Below are positions 27,102 through 36,833 of a DNA stretch of 64,000 nt, one piece after another (position 1 is the first letter of the stretch; the number at the start of each line of letters is the position of its first letter). The stretch is from a bacterium (GTDB lineage Bacteria; Bacteroidota; Ignavibacteria; Kapaibacteriales; UBA2268): NCBI GenBank assembly GCA_030431515.1, contig JAUIIX010000005.1:1-64000 (forward strand), in the 5' to 3' direction. Below the pieces are notes generated by a model, which did no database searches, was not told where the DNA came from, and was given only the letters and a program-made list of their open reading frames with translations. A program made the translations under genes and the position numbers.

Positions 27102-27416
27102 ATGGCAAAAAAAATTAGAAAAACCTCTATTAGAAGTAAAAATATAGAGAAAAAAAATGTTGAGTGGAATTTCCCCTTAGCAAAGAAGAATTTATATATT
27201 CTTGTTGGTGGCTTGGGAATCATCATTTTGGGCTTTTTAGCAATGGCTACTGGCTTAGGTGATGAGTATGCTATGCCAGATGGTGGGTGGAATTCGACTA
27301 CTGCTATCGTGATCGGACCAATGCTTTTAGTTATAGCTTATTGTGTAATAATTCCTTATGGAATATTGAAAGTATTTGGTGGACAAAAAGTAGCAAGCGA
27401 TGACTCAGCAAACTAA
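27102..27416 (+). CDS. DUF3098-like small membrane protein
   Basis: A 104-residue protein with a basic N-terminus, WNFPLAKKNLYIL, and two membrane segments (about 31-50, IILVGGLGIIILGFLAMA-like; about 72-92, VIGPMLLVIAYCVIIP). This matches the DUF3098 layout widespread in Bacteroidota, function unknown. I start at the ATG at 27102; the TTG 30 bp earlier is unlikely. The last 17 bases overlap era, so the two are probably co-translated. Confidence 0.75.
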   Translation: MAKKIRKTSIRSKNIEKKNVEWNFPLAKKNLYILVGGLGIIILGFLAMATGLGDEYAMPDGGWNSTTAIVIGPMLLVIAYCVIIPYGILKVFGGQKVASDDSAN

Positions 27417-28296
27417 AGCAGGATTTGTAGCAATAGTTGGTCGCCCTAATGCTGGTAAATCGACATTATTGAATGCCTTATTGGATTTCAAACTTTCGAT
27501 TGTTACCCATAAAGCACAAACTACTCGCAAAAGAGTTGCAGGAATTCATACAAAAGACAACACCCAAATTGTATTTTTGGATACTCCAGGGATTATTAAG
27601 CCAGATTATGAAATGCAAAAGTCGATGATGACTTATGTAGCAAGTTCTGTTGAAGAAGCCGATATTTTAGTAGTTCTGATTGATAGTTCGACATATAATA
27701 TTGAAAAAGGTTTTGATGAACTAATTCAAATGTATTTGGAGAATTTCAAAAAGCATAAAATATTGCTGCTAAATAAAACTGATAAATTAGATGATAAAAA
27801 GGCATTATTACCTTTGATGCAATTTATGCAGAAAACAGGATATTTTAATCAGATAATTCCAATTTCCGCACTAAAAAAAGATAATACAGAATTACTTTTA
27901 GAAGAAATTACAAAACTGTTACCCGAAAGTCAATTTTACTATGACCCTGAACAATTAAGCACAGAAAATCAACGCTTTTTTGTGTCAGAGTTAATCCGTG
28001 AGCAAGTTTTCTATCGTTTGAATGAAGAACTACCATATTCAACCGAAGTATTGATAAACGAGTTTAAAGAGCGAGAAAATGGTAAGTGGTATATTTCTGT
28101 TGAAATAGTTGTAGAAAGAGATTCACAAAAGAAAATAGTAGTAGGAAAAGGTGGGTCGATGATAAAAGAAATCGGACAGAAAGCCAGAAAAGGAATTGAA
28201 AAACATCTCGAAAAAGAAGTATATTTAGAAATATTTGTAAAAGTCAGAAATGATTGGCGAAATAATAAAAATATGCTAAAATCATTTGGATATTAA
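27400..28296 (+). CDS. era: GTPase Era
   Basis: Era binds 16S rRNA near its 3' end and assists 30S maturation. At 298 residues it is standard. G motifs: GRPNAGKST (14-22), LDTPG and NKTD are all present. The C-terminal KH domain carries VGKGGSMIKEIGQKARKGIE for RNA binding. Its start overlaps the DUF3098 gene. rsmI and era, both acting on 16S rRNA, lie back to back. Confidence 0.97.
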   Translation: MTQQTKAGFVAIVGRPNAGKSTLLNALLDFKLSIVTHKAQTTRKRVAGIHTKDNTQIVFLDTPGIIKPDYEMQKSMMTYVASSVEEADILVVLIDSSTYNIEKGFDELIQMYLENFKKHKILLLNKTDKLDDKKALLPLMQFMQKTGYFNQIIPISALKKDNTELLLEEITKLLPESQFYYDPEQLSTENQRFFVSELIREQVFYRLNEELPYSTEVLINEFKERENGKWYISVEIVVERDSQKKIVVGKGGSMIKEIGQKARKGIEKHLEKEVYLEIFVKVRNDWRNNKNMLKSFGY

Positions 28297-28303
28297 AATA
28301 AAA

Positions 28304-28326
28304 AAGAGGCGATTGCCTCTTTTTTA
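28304..28326. terminator. Bidirectional terminator after era
   Basis: AAAGAGGC-GATT-GCCTCTTT with A- and T-tracts on the two sides. It serves era and the convergent gene at 28330. Confidence 0.85.
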
Positions 28327-28329
28327 AAT

Positions 28330-28908
28330 TTATTCACCTTTTGCTAAATTTGCTTTTATGCTTTCTATTAAATGATGTTCAAAGTAGCCATTTGATTTCC
28401 ACCAGTGGACTTCGTTAGTTACATATCCTTCTCTACCACTTAGCTCAGCTTTTAATATCATTTCAACATTTTCTTCATGCTCTTTTAATATAATTTTATA
28501 TTGAACTCTACCACTTTCCCATACTCCAGCACGTATCAATGGTAATTCATAACTATATTTAATCAAACTATCAATTACATCGTGTTTGCTTTCTTTCATT
28601 GCAAATACACAGAAGTCAGATACTATTTTACCTTTGAAAAAACCTTCATCATTTTGAGAATTTGATTTAGTACCAATTTGACAACCAGTTGCTTCTATTG
28701 ACTTTAAAATCGCATTCCAAACTTCATCAAAATAATATTCTGTAAATACTTCATTATAGTTTTCTTTATAATATTGTAATTTTGGATCTTTTGGTTTTTC
28801 AGTTACTTCACCTTTTTCGTCCATTTCCTCAAAATTTTGCATCTGAGAAAAAGCATCTATTGCAAAAATCATATTTATGATTGCAAATAGTAGAATAATT
28901 CTTTTCAT
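28330..28908 (-). CDS. Exported protein of unknown function downstream of smc
   Basis: A 192-residue protein with signal peptide (MKRIILLFAIINMIFAIDAFS). The mature part resembles small alpha/beta envelope proteins that fold as (strand-rich) domains: YYFDEVWNAILKSIEATGCQ, then IVSDFCVFAMKES. Two cysteines could pair. No family is recognised. The start lies 19 bp after the smc stop, so it is probably in the same transcript. Confidence 0.7.
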   Translation of the reverse strand: MKRIILLFAIINMIFAIDAFSQMQNFEEMDEKGEVTEKPKDPKLQYYKENYNEVFTEYYFDEVWNAILKSIEATGCQIGTKSNSQNDEGFFKGKIVSDFCVFAMKESKHDVIDSLIKYSYELPLIRAGVWESGRVQYKIILKEHEENVEMILKAELSGREGYVTNEVHWWKSNGYFEHHLIESIKANLAKGE

Positions 28909-28927
28909 AATTCACCTTAAAATTTAA

Positions 28928-31900
28928 TTATACTGAAATTTCATTTTTACCTAATTTTACAGAAACCACTTTCGAAATACCCTCTTCTTGTTGGGTAACT
29001 CCATAAAGAAAGTCTGCTGCTTCCATTGTCTTCTTATTATGTGTAACGATTAAAAACTGTGTATTGTTACTAAATCTCTTAATTAGATTTATAAATCTAT
29101 CTACATTACTATCATCTAATGGAGCATCTACCTCATCTAATATACAGAAAGGACTCGGTTTAACTAAATATATTGCAAATAGTAAAGCGATTGCAGTTAA
29201 TGTTTTTTCTCCACCTGACAGCAACTCAATACTATGTGGTTTTTTTCCAGGAGGTTTCGCCCATATTTTTAAATCTGCTTCTAAAATATTTTCGCCTTCT
29301 AAAATAATATCACATTCTGCTTCATCATTGAATAAAGTTTTGAATAAATCAATGAAATTAGTACGAACTTGTGTAAATGTATGTAATAGTAATTCAGATG
29401 CTTTTAAATTTACTTCTTTTATTGTTTGAACTAAAGTTTCTTTTGCTTTATTCAAATCTTCGATTTGTTCTTTGTAAAATAAAAAGCGTTGATTTTCTTT
29501 ATCATATTCTTCTAAAGCCATAAAGTTTACACTTCCGATAGCTTGTAATTTGCTTTTTAATTCACCAATTTCAGAATTAACTTCTACTTGATTATATTCT
29601 TCTTCTGGTTTTGATAAATCAGAAATATTTTTTTCATATTTTTCATATAATTGCTCAGATATACTTTTCTTTTGAGCTTTTATTTCTGTAAAGGTAATTT
29701 CAAGTTTATGTAATTCAGTATTAAAAGTGTTTGTTTTATTATTTAATAAATTCTTTTCTTTATTTAAAGAATCAATTAATAAATTAATATCTTTTAATTT
29801 TGAATTAAATATTTCCACTTGATTAGATAAATCTTCTTGCTTTTCTAAAAATATTTTAATTTCTTTTTGAGAGTTAATTAATTTATTTTCGTTTTCTTCT
29901 TTATTATTTACATTTCCTTCACGTTCTTTACTTAATCGTTCCAATCGTTTTTCAATACTTGTGATATTATAATTAGTATCTTCCAATTCATCAGAAGTAC
30001 GCTTTAATTCATTTTCAGCACGAACTTTGTCAATTTCAAGACGTTGAGTATTTTCTTTAAATTGATTAAAAATAGTTCTTTTTTCTTTTTCTTCTTGCTC
30101 TAATTTGAATAATTCTGAATTAATTAATTCAATTTCTTTATTTAATTTATTAATTTCTTCAGTATTAATTTTCTCTTTATCTAATTTTTCTAATTCGAGT
30201 TTATTTTTTAGAATATTATCATCAATAAATTTAGAATTATTATTTAAAGTATTATTTTTAACTTCAAGATTATTCTTTTCTCTTTGAATATCATTTAAAG
30301 AATATTCTAATTTCTGAATTTCTTGTTTTATATTATTTTCATTCAAATTGCCTAATTCTTCTGATTTTGAATTAAACTCTAATTTTAACTTACTAATTAA
30401 TTCATTTGAATTATTAATTTCTTTATTTAAACTTTCAATTTTTTCTAATTTACCGAAATTAGATTTAACTTTTTCTTCGCCACCAATTATATAATCACCA
30501 TCAACACTAACTAATGAACCATCTAGAGTTAGAGCATAATTAATATTCTTGCTTATTATTGCTTCAATTGCATTTTCAAGATTATCAAAAATAGCAGTAT
30601 TCGGATACTTATTATTTATATAATTTTTTATTTTATCATCACATCTAATAATATCATCTAAATATGCTACTAAGCCATTTAATTCGACTTTATTTTGTTT
30701 TGTTTTAGCAGCATTATTTAATATAATTAAAGATTGTTTTCCTTTCTTTAATGACTTTAAAATATTATCTGCAGACTTAATTTTATCAATACTTTCTACT
30801 ACTAATGAACCTGCAATATTGCCAAGCAAAGTCTGTAATGCTAACTGATATTCTTTATCAATAGCAATATTATCTGCAAGAGCATTATATTTATTATTCC
30901 AATCTTTATTATTTAATAAATGAATAGAATTAGATTCAGAATCAATTAAAGAATTATAAAAATTTAATTGTCTATTCCTATCATCTAAAATTGAATTTTG
31001 CTCTTTAATTTTATATGATAAATCATCAGTTATTTGTTTTAATTCTTGTTTTTTGTTTTGAATAGTGCTTAATTCATCTTTTTTTAATATTAATAAATTA
31101 TTATTTTTCTCAAAATTATTATTATTAATATTTATTTTTTCTTTAATTTCATTTATCTGTGGAATTAAATTATTTTTCTGATTTTCTAATTCTTCTTTTA
31201 TTCTATTTAATTTATTAATTTCATCATTATGTTTTCTAACACTAAATTCAAGTTCTCTTAATTTAGAACTTAAATTAGATCTATATTGATTTTTCTCATT
31301 TATAGATTTAATAAAATCACTTAAATTCTTTTCAGAGCCAGATAATTTTTCTTTTATTTGATTAATATCATTGTTAATTTCGTTTAATTTATTTTTCTTT
31401 TCTACTTCATTTTTAACTAAATTTTCAATGTTATCTTTATATCTTTTTAAAGCAGATTCAGCTCTATTTATCTCATCACTTATTCTATCTTTTTCACGAA
31501 CTAAGTTTTTTATAGTTACTTCTGCAACTGCTAATTCTTGTTTTTTATCAGCTAATCTTGCATTATTTGCATTTTGTTCAATTCTTATAGAATTAAAATT
31601 ATGCTCTAATTCTTCTTTGTTATTCTTTTCAGTATCGATTTTAACTTGGAATTCATTTAATTCAAGCGTTGCTTTCTCAATCTCAACATTTAGATTTTTA
31701 ATTTTTTCATCAAGTCCACCAGTATTTGCATCAAGAGAGTGAAACTTTAGATAAAAATAGATTAATTCTTTTTCTTTTAACTCTTCAGATAGTTTATTAA
31801 ATCTTTTAGTTTTAGATGCCTGACGAGAAAGTGTGTTTACATTTTTTTCAACTTCAGTAACAATATCTAAAACTCTATCTAAGTCTGTTTCTACAGAATT

Positions 31901-32443
31901 TAGTTTTCTTTCTGTTTCTTTTCTTTTAATTTTATATTTGGTAATACCAGCAGCTTCTTCAAGTAGATTTTTTCTATCTTCGTTTTTACCAGAAAGTAAA
32001 TTCTCAACCATTTTAAGCTCTATCACTGAATAGGAATCAGGACCCATACCAGTATCCATAAATAGGTTATTTATGTCTTTCAACCTACAATTAGCTCTAT
32101 TTAATAGATATTTAGAATCACCACTACGAAATAGTCTTCTTGCAACTGACACAGTAGTATAATCACTTGGCAATACACCCTTATTATTTTCTAAAGTAAG
32201 TACTACCTCTGCCATTCCAAGAGCTTTGTGGTTTTTAGCACCATTAAAGATTATATTTTCCATAGAGTCAGATCTAAGCACAGCAGTCTTTTGCTCACCA
32301 AGGACCCATCTTATTGCATCTACTACATTTGACTTCCCACAGCCATTAGGTCCAACCACAGCCGTAACGCCCTCTGCAAACTTGAGTTTAGTCTTTTGTG
32401 AAAATGATTTGAATCCATGAATCTCTAACTCTGATAAAAACAT
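28928..32443 (-). CDS. smc: Chromosome segregation protein SMC
   Basis: A 1,171-residue SMC ATPase that compacts the chromosome and is loaded by ParB at parS. Walker A is GPNGCGKSN (31-39). Long coiled coils flank a hinge at about 513-653 (from NKYNALADNI to DGDYIIGGE). The ABC signature is LLSGGEKTLTAIALLFAIY (about 1071) and Walker B CILDEVDAPLDDSNV. Full length, no break. The coiled coils are unusually rich in Asn, Glu and Lys, matching the low GC. parA and parB are 15 kb away. Confidence 0.97.
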   Translation of the reverse strand: MFLSELEIHGFKSFSQKTKLKFAEGVTAVVGPNGCGKSNVVDAIRWVLGEQKTAVLRSDSMENIIFNGAKNHKALGMAEVVLTLENNKGVLPSDYTTVSVARRLFRSGDSKYLLNRANCRLKDINNLFMDTGMGPDSYSVIELKMVENLLSGKNEDRKNLLEEAAGITKYKIKRKETERKLNSVETDLDRVLDIVTEVEKNVNTLSRQASKTKRFNKLSEELKEKELIYFYLKFHSLDANTGGLDEKIKNLNVEIEKATLELNEFQVKIDTEKNNKEELEHNFNSIRIEQNANNARLADKKQELAVAEVTIKNLVREKDRISDEINRAESALKRYKDNIENLVKNEVEKKNKLNEINNDINQIKEKLSGSEKNLSDFIKSINEKNQYRSNLSSKLRELEFSVRKHNDEINKLNRIKEELENQKNNLIPQINEIKEKININNNNFEKNNNLLILKKDELSTIQNKKQELKQITDDLSYKIKEQNSILDDRNRQLNFYNSLIDSESNSIHLLNNKDWNNKYNALADNIAIDKEYQLALQTLLGNIAGSLVVESIDKIKSADNILKSLKKGKQSLIILNNAAKTKQNKVELNGLVAYLDDIIRCDDKIKNYINNKYPNTAIFDNLENAIEAIISKNINYALTLDGSLVSVDGDYIIGGEEKVKSNFGKLEKIESLNKEINNSNELISKLKLEFNSKSEELGNLNENNIKQEIQKLEYSLNDIQREKNNLEVKNNTLNNNSKFIDDNILKNKLELEKLDKEKINTEEINKLNKEIELINSELFKLEQEEKEKRTIFNQFKENTQRLEIDKVRAENELKRTSDELEDTNYNITSIEKRLERLSKEREGNVNNKEENENKLINSQKEIKIFLEKQEDLSNQVEIFNSKLKDINLLIDSLNKEKNLLNNKTNTFNTELHKLEITFTEIKAQKKSISEQLYEKYEKNISDLSKPEEEYNQVEVNSEIGELKSKLQAIGSVNFMALEEYDKENQRFLFYKEQIEDLNKAKETLVQTIKEVNLKASELLLHTFTQVRTNFIDLFKTLFNDEAECDIILEGENILEADLKIWAKPPGKKPHSIELLSGGEKTLTAIALLFAIYLVKPSPFCILDEVDAPLDDSNVDRFINLIKRFSNNTQFLIVTHNKKTMEAADFLYGVTQQEEGISKVVSVKLGKNEISV

Positions 32444-32592
32444 CTATGTTTATGCCCCTAAAAAGAAAATACAATTATCTTGCTTGAATTTTATTATTTT
32501 CAAAAATACTGAATTTTTGAAGATTTTTCAAAGTATATTCAAATTAATTTCATTAATTTTAAGAATTAATTTTACAAAAAGATTTTAAAAAT

Positions 32593-33480
32593 ATGAAATA
32601 TATAATCTTATTCATTTTATTGAGTGAATCACTATTTAGTCAAATACAAGTAACAAGGAATATTATTCCAATAGTTGACAATGATACATCAAGAAGAAAC
32701 TCATTATTTGAAAGGACAGATTTCTCACCCGAACTAAGCAGAGGAAATGGTTCATATAAGGGTGATATGGCTTGGTCATTCAAATTAATCGGCTATTCTG
32801 AAGTTTATAGATTTGATAATGGGAACGCAATAGCTTTTTTACTTGGACATGAATTAAACTCTAATCCATACAATGATATAGCATTTAATCCAAGAAAGGC
32901 AACTTGGGAGGAAAATATTTCATATTATGCAAATAAAGATGATTTTTCATATTCTATTGGTATATTTCATCGTTGCAAGCATGATATTGATATTACAGAT
33001 AGGACAACAGCACAAGAAGGATATTATTCCAATAGAGTAATTATCTTAAATGGCTTAAATGCCTCCTATAATTTAATTAAAAATTATGATAATTTTAATA
33101 TAATTACAAGAGTTTATGGTGAGTATTATTTTATAAGCGAAGATTACAAAAGACCAGATAATGCTTTTGCAACTTTTGAAGATTTAATTGGCTCTATTAG
33201 AGTTAGTTCAGCAATAGACTATTCATTAGGAAAAATTGTTGATTTACGTTTATTAACAAGTATTTCAAATTCAATATCAAGAAAGAAAAGTTATCTAACA
33301 GATAGCAAGAATAATATAGATGCCCGAATTGAATTTGCTATTACTTTGAAAGGTAAGAAAAATAGAGGAGATTTTTTCTTTGCTTATGAGACAATGTTTG
33401 AAGAAACTACGCAAGTAATTCCACACCAAACAACATTTTGGCAAATTGGAATACGACTACGCCCAGAAATATTTAGATAA
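32593..33480 (+). CDS. Probable outer-membrane beta-barrel protein
   Basis: A 295-residue exported protein with signal peptide (MKYIILFILLSESLFS). It has many amphipathic strands ending in aromatic residues (WSFKLIGYSEVYRFD, SYSIGIFHRCKHDID, NIITRVYGEYYFISED) and a strand-like C-terminus (FWQIGIRLRPEIF). This suggests a barrel of about 12 strands. No family is recognised. It is divergent from smc across 149 bp. Confidence 0.65.
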   Translation: MKYIILFILLSESLFSQIQVTRNIIPIVDNDTSRRNSLFERTDFSPELSRGNGSYKGDMAWSFKLIGYSEVYRFDNGNAIAFLLGHELNSNPYNDIAFNPRKATWEENISYYANKDDFSYSIGIFHRCKHDIDITDRTTAQEGYYSNRVIILNGLNASYNLIKNYDNFNIITRVYGEYYFISEDYKRPDNAFATFEDLIGSIRVSSAIDYSLGKIVDLRLLTSISNSISRKKSYLTDSKNNIDARIEFAITLKGKKNRGDFFFAYETMFEETTQVIPHQTTFWQIGIRLRPEIFR

Positions 33481-34050
33481 AAAAAAAGACCTTGAATTAT
33501 CCCATTCATCATTATTTCATCAGAATGTTCCAACTATTTGGTTTACTGATATTAACCAAGTTGTAGGTTTATGGCGTTGAAAAATAAAGAATGCTTGCTC
33601 TGGCTCTAATCCAAAAATAATTGTAAGTGTTGAGTAAGTTTAATTAAAAAAGTTAATTAAATAGTAGTGATCGCAAATTTGCGTTTACTACTATTTTTGT
33701 GAAATAGTTTTGTTTTCTCTACTATGGTTTTGGTGCTTTGTAGAAGATTCTTTGGCTTCGCTCTGAATAACTGTGAGCAAATCTTCGATTTGCGGGGTTG
33801 TTTGGTGGTTTTTGTTGTTTATAAATATTTCGCACCTACGGAGCTGAAGAGTGCTACACCTACGGCGTAGAAGTGATTTTGGGCTGTATTTTGCTATTGA
33901 TATGAAACTGCTCTGCAGTTTTAAGAAAATGGTAAATTATATTCATTGACAATTTATTTTATACTGTTGGTTTATAGGGGGAAAAATACAAAGCATTGCG
34001 TCTCTACTATGCTGAAAACAATGGATTTATCGCTTTGCTCTGAATGACAA
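33481..34050. repeat. Gene-free region with palindromes and dispersed repeats
   Basis: No gene is credible. At 33662-33699 a palindrome reads AATAGTAG...CGCAAATTTGCG...CTACTATT. Variants of the CTTCGCTCTGAATAACTG repeat lie at 33750 and 34030. CTGCTCTGCAGTTT at 33909 echoes 25945. Confidence 0.6.
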
Positions 34051-34052
34051 AA

Positions 34053-34076
34053 AAAACCGAACATTAATTCGGTTTT
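34053..34076. terminator. Terminator copy beside the fliE remnant
   Basis: AAAACCGAA / TTCGGTTTT with A- and T-runs. It is the same stem as the fliE terminator at 37965 and comes with a copy of the fliE end. Confidence 0.7.
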
Positions 34077-34113
34077 TTTGTTAAAATTTTTAATTATTAC
34101 TTGCTATTTACTT

Positions 34114-34164
34114 CTCTACACTTGCATTCTAAGCGTTTCGCGGTAAAGGTCAAGTCCTTATTTA
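34114..34164 (-). pseudogene. Remnant of the 3' end of fliE
   Basis: The segment CTACACTTGCATTCTAAGCG and onward to CAAGTCCTTATTT matches the last 48 bases of fliE at 37998-38046, with about seven substitutions and one missing base. It lies at the same distance from the same terminator hairpin. It is the orphaned tail of a second fliE copy. Confidence 0.7.
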
Positions 34165-34166
34165 CA

Positions 34167-34194
34167 AAAAGTGTGAAGTTTTCTTCACACTTTT
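34167..34194. terminator. Strong hairpin AAAAGTGTGAAG / CTTCACACTTTT
   Basis: A perfect 12-bp stem with a TTTT loop, directly beside the fliE remnant. It looks like a bidirectional terminator, though no gene clearly ends here. Confidence 0.6.
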
Positions 34195-34340
34195 AATAAA
34201 ATCTGACAATATGTTGAAAATAATTATAAAAAAATGAAAAAAATATTATATTTTGTGAAATAAAATTTGCAAAAAAAAAAAACGATTTAAATTGCAACTA
34301 ATAGATGACAAAAAATAAAATAATATTTCGTAATTGTTTA

Positions 34341-34387
34341 CCTTAATTGCAATTATGTAGATAGTAGTTTATTATTTGTAATTAAGG
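34341..34387 (+). promoter_or_regulatory. Stem-loop in the leader of the lipoprotein operon
   Basis: CCTTAATTGCAA pairs with TTGTAATTAAGG across a ~23-base loop. It lies upstream of a short leader ORF and the first lipoprotein gene, so it may be part of an attenuator or an upstream site. Confidence 0.4.
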
Positions 34388-34423
34388 CATCTAAATTTTT
34401 TTTAACACAAAAGGATATCGAAT

Positions 34424-34459
34424 ATGAAAAGATATAGATTTAGTGTTAAAAATAGATAG
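34424..34459 (+). CDS. Possible 11-residue leader peptide
   Basis: An ATG nine bases after AAAGGA opens a frame reading MKRYRFSVKNR and a TAG stop, 30 bp before the first lipoprotein gene. It is basic and has a good ribosome-binding site. It may be a leader peptide or chance. Confidence 0.35.
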   Translation: MKRYRFSVKNR

Positions 34460-34489
34460 AGTTTTATTTTTTAACATTTAAAGGTTGAT

Positions 34490-35041
34490 ATGAAAACAAG
34501 CATTTTATTTATAATAATTCTACTTTCATTCTTTTTTATAGCTTGTAATGAAGAAAATAGTAAAATTAACGAAGATGAGTCTGTTAATATTGGTAATTAT
34601 ACATTATCAATATCTTCATCAGATAGCTTACACGTAATGGATATTTTAGCTGGATATGTAGGCTATTATGATTCTACTTTGACAATATATGGTTGCAATC
34701 CAATACAATATTTAGAAATGAGTAGTGGCGATAAATTTTGTAAATTAGAAATTGCTACAAGCGGTGGGTTGAAAAAAATAATATTAAAATATTATGATGC
34801 TGTTGAAGAAGAAGAATGTGTTGAAAAAATTACTTGTCCTGGTTGTAATGATGGATGTATAGTTGAAGTTGCTCTAGGAGTTGGTACCGTGTGTAATGAC
34901 GATGCTTGCGGTCAATCTGAATCTTGTCCAAAAACATATACGACAGAAGTAGGATTAGTAGGTGTTTTTAAGGATAATGGACATTCTGTTCTTCAAACAG
35001 TTGGTTATCCAAACTTTTTAGAATCTGAAATTTTAAATTAG
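34490..35041 (+). CDS. Cysteine-rich lipoprotein 1
   Basis: A 183-residue lipoprotein: hydrophobic start ending FFFIACNEEN, Cys19 being the lipidation site. The C-terminal half holds a cysteine cluster (ITCPGCNDGCIVEV, then VCNDDACGQSESCP), suited to metal binding or several disulfides. It is a paralogue of the next gene by layout rather than sequence. It starts after AAAGGTTGAT, the same ribosome-binding site as the operon at 12.1 kb. No family is recognised. Confidence 0.65.
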   Translation: MKTSILFIIILLSFFFIACNEENSKINEDESVNIGNYTLSISSSDSLHVMDILAGYVGYYDSTLTIYGCNPIQYLEMSSGDKFCKLEIATSGGLKKIILKYYDAVEEEECVEKITCPGCNDGCIVEVALGVGTVCNDDACGQSESCPKTYTTEVGLVGVFKDNGHSVLQTVGYPNFLESEILN

Positions 35042-35049
35042 GAGAAAAA

Positions 35050-35652
35050 ATGAAATTAAATATATCTTTATTCTTTTTAATTTTCTTACTTTTATCTTGT
35101 ATAGAAGAAAATAATGTAAAAGAACTTGATGGTTCATTTGTAAAATATACAAATAGTATTTCCCAAGATAATAATAAAGCTGATACACTTTTGGCCGTTA
35201 TGATTGGTGATTTAGATGATAAGGGTTATACTGTAAATGAAGTTTTATTTTATACTGTAATTTCAACACCAGATAGTAATAAGTTTTTCTATGCTATTAT
35301 CGAAACTAATAAATTAGTTGGATCAGGAACTATGGAACATCAAATTATGATAAAATATTATAATTATGATACAGATCCATATCCTCAACCAGATGGTTTG
35401 TCAACTTTAATAGATAATAAGAAAAAATATGAATGCAAAAGTGATTGTCCTACTTGCTCTTGGAATACAGATCCTATTTCTAAAAATTTTGTGTGTGAAG
35501 GGTGTGCTGGAATGAGTAACAAATGTGAAGTTTACGAATCTACAGTTTCATTTAATCCCAATTTTTTAGTTGAAGGTGAAACAGTAATGCAAAATATAAC
35601 AGTTGCGAATTTTACTGTAACGAATGGCTTAGTAGAGGTTGAGGTAGATTGA
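35050..35652 (+). CDS. Cysteine-rich lipoprotein 2
   Basis: A 200-residue lipoprotein (LIFLLLSCIEEN, lipidation at Cys17), 8 bp after the first. A shared design is visible: a beta-rich N-terminal half with LAVMIGDLDDKGYTVNE, then the cysteine cluster CKSDCPTCSWNTD and VCEGCAGMSNKCEVYES. The cysteine spacing is like, but not the same as, that of its neighbour. Function unknown; the pair may bind metal or partner each other at the cell surface. Confidence 0.65.
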   Translation: MKLNISLFFLIFLLLSCIEENNVKELDGSFVKYTNSISQDNNKADTLLAVMIGDLDDKGYTVNEVLFYTVISTPDSNKFFYAIIETNKLVGSGTMEHQIMIKYYNYDTDPYPQPDGLSTLIDNKKKYECKSDCPTCSWNTDPISKNFVCEGCAGMSNKCEVYESTVSFNPNFLVEGETVMQNITVANFTVTNGLVEVEVD

Positions 35653-35738
35653 TAAATTATTGAGTAATCTCGGTTTTGTAGAAATAAATGAATATATTTT
35701 AAAATTGAGGTTACTCAATATATTTTAATGAGGGATTT

Positions 35739-36833
35739 ATGTTATTTATGATATTATGTTTTTCCTTTTTATTCCCTAAAATTCATACAGTAAAAAATAA
35801 TCAAGAATATCAAGATTATTTTATTAATTATTTGTTGAACTTAGAAAACAATAATCAATTTGAACTAAGTGGAAATGTTTATTTACATAATATCGAAAAA
35901 AAAGCAATTGATAGTTCATATTTTAGTGGAATAATAATGCGTGATAGAAAAGATACTATTTTAAATAGATCATTTATTATTAATTACCCTAATCTTATTC
36001 ATTATTATAATAATTACAATAGTTATAAGTTTGATAAAACATCAAAAAGCATTTTACACAGAAAAATATTTAAAAAAAAACTTGTAGAATTTTATAACTT
36101 TACTTATGTTTTTGACATATTTCAAAATTTTATTGATTCTGATATTTCTTTTATTGAAATGTTTAAGAACAAACCTTATGAGTTTTTAGGTAGTGAATTA
36201 GATACATCATACTACTTTGTTGCAAATGAAAATAATAAAAACTCTTACTTTAATTACACATTTAGAACTAAATTAAATAAAAATAACTTATTACCAAATT
36301 ACTATTCCGTTACAATTAATGATTATTTTAGTATTCCACGTATTGTAGAATGGTTTATAGATAGCTTAAATGTATCTAAAGAAGTTGATTTTTCTAAATT
36401 AAATTTTGATAAATATTTAAATGAATATCCAATTTATGAAAGATTTGAATACTTAGGTAAATCTTGTTTTTTTGGTATAGACTATACTGGAAATACCATA
36501 TTTGATAGTAATTTGACTGAGTCAAATCACAAGTTAGTTTGTTTTTATAAAAAAGGCGATAACTTAGACGTTAATTTATTATCAGATGATATTAAAAATG
36601 CTAATGTTAATATTGATAAATATATTTATAGATATGATGATAGTGTTTTAGTTAATGTTCTAAAAGATGGTAAATATATAATTAATAGTAATTTATTAAC
36701 TCAATATGAAGTTGATTTTAATCCATCTTTTTATATATTAGATAAAAATAATAAAATTATTAAATATTTTTATGGCTATAATAATAACAAAAGAATTGAT
36801 TTTAATAAAATATTAAAAGAGGTAATGAATTGA
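35739..36833 (+). CDS. Secreted protein with redox-dead thioredoxin-like C-terminus, copy 1
   Basis: A 364-residue exported protein. The first ~230 residues resemble the half-barrel seen in LolA-like or outer-membrane lipoprotein-sorting proteins (long strands, FNYTFRTKLNKNNLLPNY). The last ~130 resemble a TlpA/redoxin domain by order: GKSCFFGIDYTGNTIF, then HKLVCFYKKGD where the CxxC strand should be, then PSFYILDKNNKIIKYFYG. The CxxC motif is absent. It overlaps the next gene by 4 bp. Confidence 0.6.
   Translation: MLFMILCFSFLFPKIHTVKNNQEYQDYFINYLLNLENNNQFELSGNVYLHNIEKKAIDSSYFSGIIMRDRKDTILNRSFIINYPNLIHYYNNYNSYKFDKTSKSILHRKIFKKKLVEFYNFTYVFDIFQNFIDSDISFIEMFKNKPYEFLGSELDTSYYFVANENNKNSYFNYTFRTKLNKNNLLPNYYSVTINDYFSIPRIVEWFIDSLNVSKEVDFSKLNFDKYLNEYPIYERFEYLGKSCFFGIDYTGNTIFDSNLTESNHKLVCFYKKGDNLDVNLLSDDIKNANVNIDKYIYRYDDSVLVNVLKDGKYIINSNLLTQYEVDFNPSFYILDKNNKIIKYFYGYNNNKRIDFNKILKEVMN

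Noticed and set aside
27038-27226. 63-codon N-terminal extension of RsmI
   Set aside because: The family starts at MNEKRGKLFIVSTP. The extension overlaps the divergent gene and is antisense to it.
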